Assembly: GCA_041477815.1 (NCBI GenBank)
Contig: JBGOUV010000113.1
Location: 1-16,796, forward strand
DNA length: 16,796 bases
Source: JBGOUV01 sp041477815
GTDB taxonomy: Bacteria; Acidobacteriota; Terriglobia; Bryobacterales; JACQDG01
Direction of reading: 5' to 3'
The position numbers and the translations under genes are program-made. How positions within the stretch are numbered: position 1 is the stretch's first letter; each line of letters opens with the position of its first letter. This document shows positions 12,678-16,796 of this stretch, one piece after another. Under the pieces are notes generated by a model, which searched no databases, was not told the origin of the DNA, and saw only the letters and a program-made list of their open reading frames with translations.

Positions 12678-14717
12678 TTACCGGGCGTGCGCGCGATTGA
12701 CGGAGAACTCGGCGTCCACGCCGTGGCAAGTGGCGCAGGCTTCGCCGATGGGGGTGGTCATGGAGTAGGCGTGCGCGGCGACAGGCCGGCTGGTGTGGCA
12801 GCCCAGGCAGGCGGCGGCAGTCGGCCCCATGGGGTTCAGCAACCCTCGCGGATTCACCACCGGCAATAGATTCTCTTTCAGCGGGAGTTGTTGGGAGTTG
12901 TTGATGTGGCACTTGTCGCAATTGCGACGGTCGCCCGGGAAGCGCACCTTGGTGAAGTCATTCGGCGTGCCGCCGAACCCGTAGACGGTGAACTCGGCGG
13001 ACGAATCGTCACCAGTGTGGATGCGGTGGATCATCGTCTTGAAGGTCACGGTTTGGGCGGGCATCTGCGCTGCCGTCCGCCGGGCGGCGTCGGTCTGGTT
13101 GGGATTGTGACATTGTACGCAGTGCTGGGTCTGGTTCCGGTTGTCGCCGTGGAGACTGAGACTGAAATGGCAGACATTGCACTTTTCCACCGCCACCACC
13201 GCCCGCCGCGGCTCCACCGGGGAGCCGTCCACGGAAAAGTAGACCACCTTGTTGATGCCGGCGTCACGAACCGTTCTTTCCTTTTTCGTACCTTTCAAAA
13301 GCGTGACGTTGCGGTAACCCTCGATACCCACAGAGAAACTCCCCTTGGTTTCCGCCGGGAGCGGGTTCTGGAAGGTCCAGGAGTATCTGCCGTCGGTAGT
13401 TCCTTCGGCCCTCGCCGCGTCCTCGGAGACCATACTGGCGTAGTCGGTGGTAGGTCCGGCCAGCACCAGGGCGACGCGGTTCATCTCGGAGGGCAGGATC
13501 GGCTTGCCGCTCTTGTCTTTGATCGTAAACGTCACGGTCGGGCGCTTGCCGGCGACGCCGTCATCCACCTTCAGAATGTCAAACACCGTTCCGGGCAGCT
13601 CGCGGGAAAAACGCTCCACCGTGTGCGCTCCCTTGATCGAGGCGTCGAACTCCAGTTCGCCTTGTGCGGTGTGGCAGTTGGCGCACTGGCTGTCGGAAAC
13701 CTGCGGCAGGTCCACGTGCTTCTCGCCGGTGGCGAAGTTGACGTCGTCGTGGCAGGCTCCGCAGGCGTTACGGTTCGGCTTCAGCCATGCATCAGCCTGG
13801 GCCGCGCCGGACTTGGGGTCATGGCAGACCTCGCAGTTGCGCACATCCGCCGGAAACGCCACATCGGAAAAGTCGTTGACGCTCCCGGCGTTTCCGATAA
13901 TCTGATACGGCTTGCCGGCTTTGACGCTGGGCAAGTCCTCTCCCCTATGAATCTTGTGGATCAAGACCGGAAAGTTCACCGAATTCCCGGTATCGGGATC
14001 GACGTTCTGGGGCTGGTGGCAAAGCACGCAGAGCTCGACCTTCTGCCGGGCGCCCCCGTGAACGGCCAGCGGGTCGTGGCATCTGGCATTGCAGGTGGCC
14101 GTGCGGACGACGTCCCGCACCACCGTCACCGGCGAGCCGTCCGGGACAAAGTTGAATACGTCGTTGCTGCGCTGGGTGCCCAGATCGAACTCAGTCAGAT
14201 TGCGGGAGGCGTAGACGCCGATGCTGTGCGTGGTCGTTTTGTCGAAATTGGCGGGCGCTCGGATGCTGAAGGTGTAGGTATACTCGCCCTCACCCACCTG
14301 CTGATAGGCTCCGGCCGGGGTGTCGGTACCCGGCTGGGTGGCGGTGACCCGGGTGATGGGGCTGGTTACGACTCGCGTGGTGTAAGCGGTGTATTGCGTC
14401 TGTCCTTTGGGGATGGTGGCTGCGATCAGGCTCACCGAGATGGTTCCGGGAGTGGTGATCCCCAGCCGATCGAGCGGCAGGCCTTGGGGGTCGGTCAGTT
14501 TGAAGCGGGTCCGGATCGTTCCGTCGGTGGCGATCTCCGCCGAGGAAATCTTGATGACCAACCCCGGCCGCACAAAATTCACCTGTACCGGATCGAGATA
14601 GAAAGCCTTCTGATGTACGGTGAACGGCGCATTCGTGGCGCTGGTTAGCACCAGTGCGCATCCGACCAGTATCGACACCGCCGCCAACGGACGGGCCCAA
14701 TACCTTATTCGCTTCAT
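12678..14717 (-). CDS. decaheme c-type cytochrome, OmcA/MtrC family
   Basis: The 679-residue protein has the four-domain plan of MtrC/OmcA-type outer-surface cytochromes: beta domain (about 35-200), five hemes, beta domain (about 365-500), five hemes. Heme sites are C209-x3-C213-H214, then CxxCH at 230, 295, 319, 345, 513, 533, 600, 637 and 661. The first is a non-canonical CxxxCH; with it the count is exactly ten. The signal has a lipobox-like LVGC (C20), so a surface lipoprotein is plausible, though cleavage after ATNA is an alternative. The ATG at 14717 is fixed by AAAGGAG 7 nt upstream, and an ATG 33 nt earlier is less likely. Proteins of this family move electrons to extracellular acceptors such as Fe(III) or Mn(IV). 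No MtrA/MtrB porin partner is in view. Confidence 0.93.
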   Translation of the reverse strand: MKRIRYWARPLAAVSILVGCALVLTSATNAPFTVHQKAFYLDPVQVNFVRPGLVIKISSAEIATDGTIRTRFKLTDPQGLPLDRLGITTPGTISVSLIAATIPKGQTQYTAYTTRVVTSPITRVTATQPGTDTPAGAYQQVGEGEYTYTFSIRAPANFDKTTTHSIGVYASRNLTEFDLGTQRSNDVFNFVPDGSPVTVVRDVVRTATCNARCHDPLAVHGGARQKVELCVLCHQPQNVDPDTGNSVNFPVLIHKIHRGEDLPSVKAGKPYQIIGNAGSVNDFSDVAFPADVRNCEVCHDPKSGAAQADAWLKPNRNACGACHDDVNFATGEKHVDLPQVSDSQCANCHTAQGELEFDASIKGAHTVERFSRELPGTVFDILKVDDGVAGKRPTVTFTIKDKSGKPILPSEMNRVALVLAGPTTDYASMVSEDAARAEGTTDGRYSWTFQNPLPAETKGSFSVGIEGYRNVTLLKGTKKERTVRDAGINKVVYFSVDGSPVEPRRAVVAVEKCNVCHFSLSLHGDNRNQTQHCVQCHNPNQTDAARRTAAQMPAQTVTFKTMIHRIHTGDDSSAEFTVYGFGGTPNDFTKVRFPGDRRNCDKCHINNSQQLPLKENLLPVVNPRGLLNPMGPTAAACLGCHTSRPVAAHAYSMTTPIGEACATCHGVDAEFSVNRAHAR

Positions 14718-14724
14718 CGGTGTA

Positions 14725-14731
14725 CTCCTTT
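14725..14731 (-). promoter_or_regulatory. strong ribosome binding site of the decaheme gene
   Basis: AAAGGAG lies 7 nt before the ATG at 14717. It is one of the best Shine-Dalgarno matches in the window and decides between this start and the in-frame ATG at 14750. Confidence 0.8.
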
Positions 14732-15225
14732 CGGACTCCCCGGTCTTCACCGCACCGCGCTAGAGCATTCCAAGCTCCACGATCCGAGACCAGAACCATC
14801 GCGCCGCGTCCAGCCTTAGGGGAAAGAAACTGAATGACTTGCGGGTCCCGTGGGAGGTTGCGCTGGGCCGGGTCAGCCGGCGGCGTGAATGCCGCGACTG
14901 TCCGAGAAGCAGTCGGTGTCAGAAAACCGTACGCCCCCGCGTTGCGCCAGCACCGAACCGCGCGCGTGAGCGAGCGGATGGTTTACTGCTCCCAACCGCT
15001 CGGTCTTCGCAAGACCGCTTCGGCTTCAACACCGGCATGGAGGCGCGCACGCGAATCAGGATCAGTTTCCGGCCGGACGAGTAGCCGCTCTCTCTACGCC
15101 GCCGCAGCGAAAACGGTCACCCGATACTTTACGACCAGGGGACGTCCCGGCTCGAGCTGGTAGAGAGTGAGGCCCGGGAAGTTCACTCCCAAAATCCGTA
15201 GCGGCGCAGGCCTCAGTCGTGTTCT
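14732..15225. other. decayed intergenic stretch
   Basis: No intact gene is recognisable in these 494 bp. Short stretches still read like protein C-termini. On the plus strand a frame ending at 15084 closes with FGFNTGMEARTRIRISFRPDE split over its last 21 codons (FGFNTG at the start, SFRPDE at the end), a pattern recalling the last strand of outer-membrane receptors. On the minus strand the frame at 15094-15225 is described separately. These could be relics of genes that once lay here, or chance in GC-rich DNA. The promoter of the decaheme gene must lie here or further upstream, but I see no clear -10/-35 pair. Confidence 0.4.
15094..15225 (-). pseudogene. possible C-terminal gene remnant
   Basis: Directly after the stop of the SBBP-repeat gene, and in the same frame, 43 further codons run to a second TAG. 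The segment LYQLEPGRPLVVKYRVTVF has the alternating pattern of a closing beta-sandwich, similar in feel to the ends of DUF6807/PmoA-type proteins (weak resemblance, from memory). No good start codon or Shine-Dalgarno precedes it. A remnant of a deleted gene is the simplest reading; read-through of the TAG is less likely because the preceding domain already ends naturally. Confidence 0.25.
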
Positions 15226-16796
15226 CTACTGCACGCGGATGCGCACCGTGTTGGCGGTCTTGCCGCCGACGGTGACGACCACGTCAACCTCGCCGCGTCC
15301 CACCAGCGAGCGCGACAGCCAGACATTGACCTGGTCCAGGCCGACGAAGCTGCCTTGCGGTCCGGCGTAAAGCACCTCCATGTCGGCACCGGCGACGATG
15401 ACCCGGGCGGTGGGCAGTCCGGCGGTCCCGCGGATGCCGCTCCCGAACAGCAGTAGTACGACCTGGTCGGAGGGCGCGCCGAGGTCGAGCGCCGCCGGCA
15501 CACAGCGGCCCGGCCCGGCGCTGCAATCGAACACCGGCGGGGTAGTTTGGGCGCCGTCGGCCGCGGCGCGTATGGCCAGCGCCGCTGGAACGCCGCTGCC
15601 GTTGGCGTTGGCGGTAAACAGGGCCGGGGCGAAGGTGTCGATCTGGAGGGTTCCCTGCGCCACCGTCCGTCCGTCGTTGAGCACGGTAACGGTAGCGGTC
15701 CCGGTGCGCGCGTTTTCCGGAACCAGGTAGTTGATCTGTCCGGCCGAGACGAAGAACAGCGGCGCCGGCAGCTCGGCGCCCGAGCTGTCCCGGACGCGGA
15801 CGGAAGTCCCGCCGAGCGAGGTGGGGAGCGGCACGGTGGAGGCGACCTGAGTGCCGGCGGCCAGGCCCGAGCCGAAGGCGCTGCCAATGGCCCCGGGAGC
15901 GAGCGCTGCTCCCTGGGCGAAGCTGGCCGCTGATACCGTGGTAACGCTGGGGATCGGAGCCGGCGGGGGCGGCTGCGGAGGCGGCTGCGGCGGAGGCGGC
16001 GCTACCGGCTCGTCCGTGATCTTGAGGAGGAACCCGTCGCTATCCCCGCCCCGGAACGTGCCTTGTAAGGCGTTCGCTGTGGGAAAATTGGGGGAAGTAG
16101 CGTACCCTGTGACATAGGCGTTGCCGGAGGAGTCCACCGCTATTCTGTTACCGCGATCGAAGCTCCTGCCACCGAGGTAGGTGGAGTATACCAGCGCCAA
16201 GCCTGCCGCGTTGAGCTTCGTCACAAACGCGTTACTTCCGTCAGACGACTGGGAGCTGCGGCCCCCGTACGCTGCCTGGAGGGCATTCGCTGTGGGAAAA
16301 TTGGTGGAAGAAGTGGTCCCTGTCACATAGGCATTCCCCAAGGAGTCCACCGCTAATCCGTCACCCTCGTCGTTGCCGTTTCCACCGAGGTGGGTGGAGT
16401 ATACCAGCGCCGAGCCTGCGGCATTAAACTTCGTCACGAACGCATCGTCTCGATCAGGACTACCATTCGCCGCCTGGAAAGCATTGGCTGTGGGAAAATT
16501 GGGGGAAGTAGTACGTCCCGTGACATAAGCGCTCCCCGAGGAGTCCACCGCTATTCCGTAACCGCGATCGAAGGCACTGCCACCGAGGTAGGTGGAGTAT
16601 ACCAGCGCCGAACCTGCCGCGTTGAGCTTGGTCACAAACACGTTACTTCCGGCAGACGACGAGGAGCTGCGACCGCCGTACGCTGCCTGGAAAGCCTTCT
16701 CTGTGGGAAAATTGGTGGAAGAAGTGCTCCCTGTCACATAGGCGTTCCCCGAGGAGTCCACCGCTACTCCGCCACCCACGTCGTCGCCGTTGCCAC
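15226..16796 (-). CDS. SBBP-repeat protein with Solibacter-type C-terminal domain (5' end outside window)
   Basis: The visible 522 residues are the C-terminal part, with the frame open to the window edge. About residues 1-260 are four SBBP beta-propeller repeats (AVDSSGNAYVTG, NFPTANAFQ, FVTKLNAAG, LVYSTYLGG). A proline-rich linker (about 263-282) leads to a C-terminal domain of about 235 residues with SAASFAQGAALAPGAI, FGSGLA, APLFFVSAGQINYLVP and LFGSGIRG. That domain is typical of large exported proteins of Solibacter-type Acidobacteriota (TIGR03437-like). It is probably a secreted or surface protein of unknown ligand. There is no sign that it belongs with the electron-transfer genes. Confidence 0.92.
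   Translation of the reverse strand, partial: GNGDDVGGGVAVDSSGNAYVTGSTSSTNFPTEKAFQAAYGGRSSSSSAGSNVFVTKLNAAGSALVYSTYLGGSAFDRGYGIAVDSSGSAYVTGRTTSPNFPTANAFQAANGSPDRDDAFVTKFNAAGSALVYSTHLGGNGNDEGDGLAVDSLGNAYVTGTTSSTNFPTANALQAAYGGRSSQSSDGSNAFVTKLNAAGLALVYSTYLGGRSFDRGNRIAVDSSGNAYVTGYATSPNFPTANALQGTFRGGDSDGFLLKITDEPVAPPPPQPPPQPPPPAPIPSVTTVSAASFAQGAALAPGAIGSAFGSGLAAGTQVASTVPLPTSLGGTSVRVRDSSGAELPAPLFFVSAGQINYLVPENARTGTATVTVLNDGRTVAQGTLQIDTFAPALFTANANGSGVPAALAIRAAADGAQTTPPVFDCSAGPGRCVPAALDLGAPSDQVVLLLFGSGIRGTAGLPTARVIVAGADMEVLYAGPQGSFVGLDQVNVWLSRSLVGRGEVDVVVTVGGKTANTVRIRVQ
16025..16796 (-). repeat. tandem coding repeats in the SBBP protein
   Basis: The marker TGTGGGAAAATT recurs at 16078, 16291, 16489 and 16702, giving spacings of 213, 198 and 213 bp, all multiples of three. 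The 15-bp difference removes five residues from the loop after FQAA. Units alternate between a GN-G-x-D type and an xFDRG type, so the larger repeat is a pair of 411 bp. The repeat continues past the window edge. Confidence 0.85.

Noticed and set aside
12888..14648. Plus-strand open frame of 586 codons
   Set aside because: It is antisense to the decaheme cytochrome, and its Val/Gly/Asp-rich sequence mirrors that gene.
16025..16796. CRISPR-like array at the right edge
   Set aside because: The repeats are in-frame coding repeats at about 200-bp spacing, not short direct repeats with unique spacers.

Overview
The window looks like a piece of an Acidobacteriota chromosome, most probably the Solibacteraceae/Bryobacterales group. 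Three things point there: a PknB-type kinase fused to a PD40/TolB-like propeller, an SBBP-repeat protein ending in what looks like the Solibacter-type C-terminal domain (TIGR03437-like), and high GC with strong G/C at third codon positions. This placement comes from reading motifs, not from a database search.

Layout, left to right. Positions 1-837 hold no gene I can identify. They contain a perfect 12-bp inverted repeat and what looks like the 3' end of a broken tRNA. A tRNA-Gln(CUG) with encoded CCA follows on the minus strand (838-911) with a good promoter. A Ser/Thr kinase with a propeller sensor domain reads rightward (984-3656). From 12 kb back to 3.7 kb, eight tightly packed minus-strand genes form one operon. 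In transcription order they are: membrane-anchored four-domain tetraheme cytochrome; membrane-anchored pentaheme cytochrome; secreted four-domain tetraheme cytochrome; Tat-exported molybdopterin/[4Fe-4S] catalytic subunit; four-cluster ferredoxin subunit; 10-helix NrfD-like membrane subunit; small monoheme cytochrome; six-helix membrane protein of unknown function. Neighbouring reading frames overlap, abut or lie within about 16 nt, which indicates translational coupling.

Upstream of this operon is a roughly 680-bp gene-free stretch with a REP-like nested hairpin and two copies of a TGGTGCA/TGCACCA palindrome. Beyond it, on the same strand, lies a decaheme OmcA/MtrC-family cytochrome (12678-14717), probably an outer-surface lipoprotein. 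A decayed stretch (14732-15225) separates it from a 5'-truncated SBBP-repeat protein running off the right edge.

The likely joint role (inference) is an exported respiratory complex. A periplasmic molybdoenzyme and its Fe-S subunit would exchange electrons with the quinone pool through the NrfD protein, and with a large set of c-hemes (14 binding sites in the operon, 10 more in the decaheme protein) leading to periplasmic or extracellular partners. The subunit set lies between classical PsrABC-type molybdoenzymes and alternative complex III. It has an ActA-like pentaheme protein, an ActC-like 10-helix protein and an ActE-like monoheme protein, but separate Mo and Fe-S subunits and no ActD or ActF in view. 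The paired tetra-modular cytochromes with a recurring WNHxPxM motif are the least familiar part and the best candidate for something undescribed.
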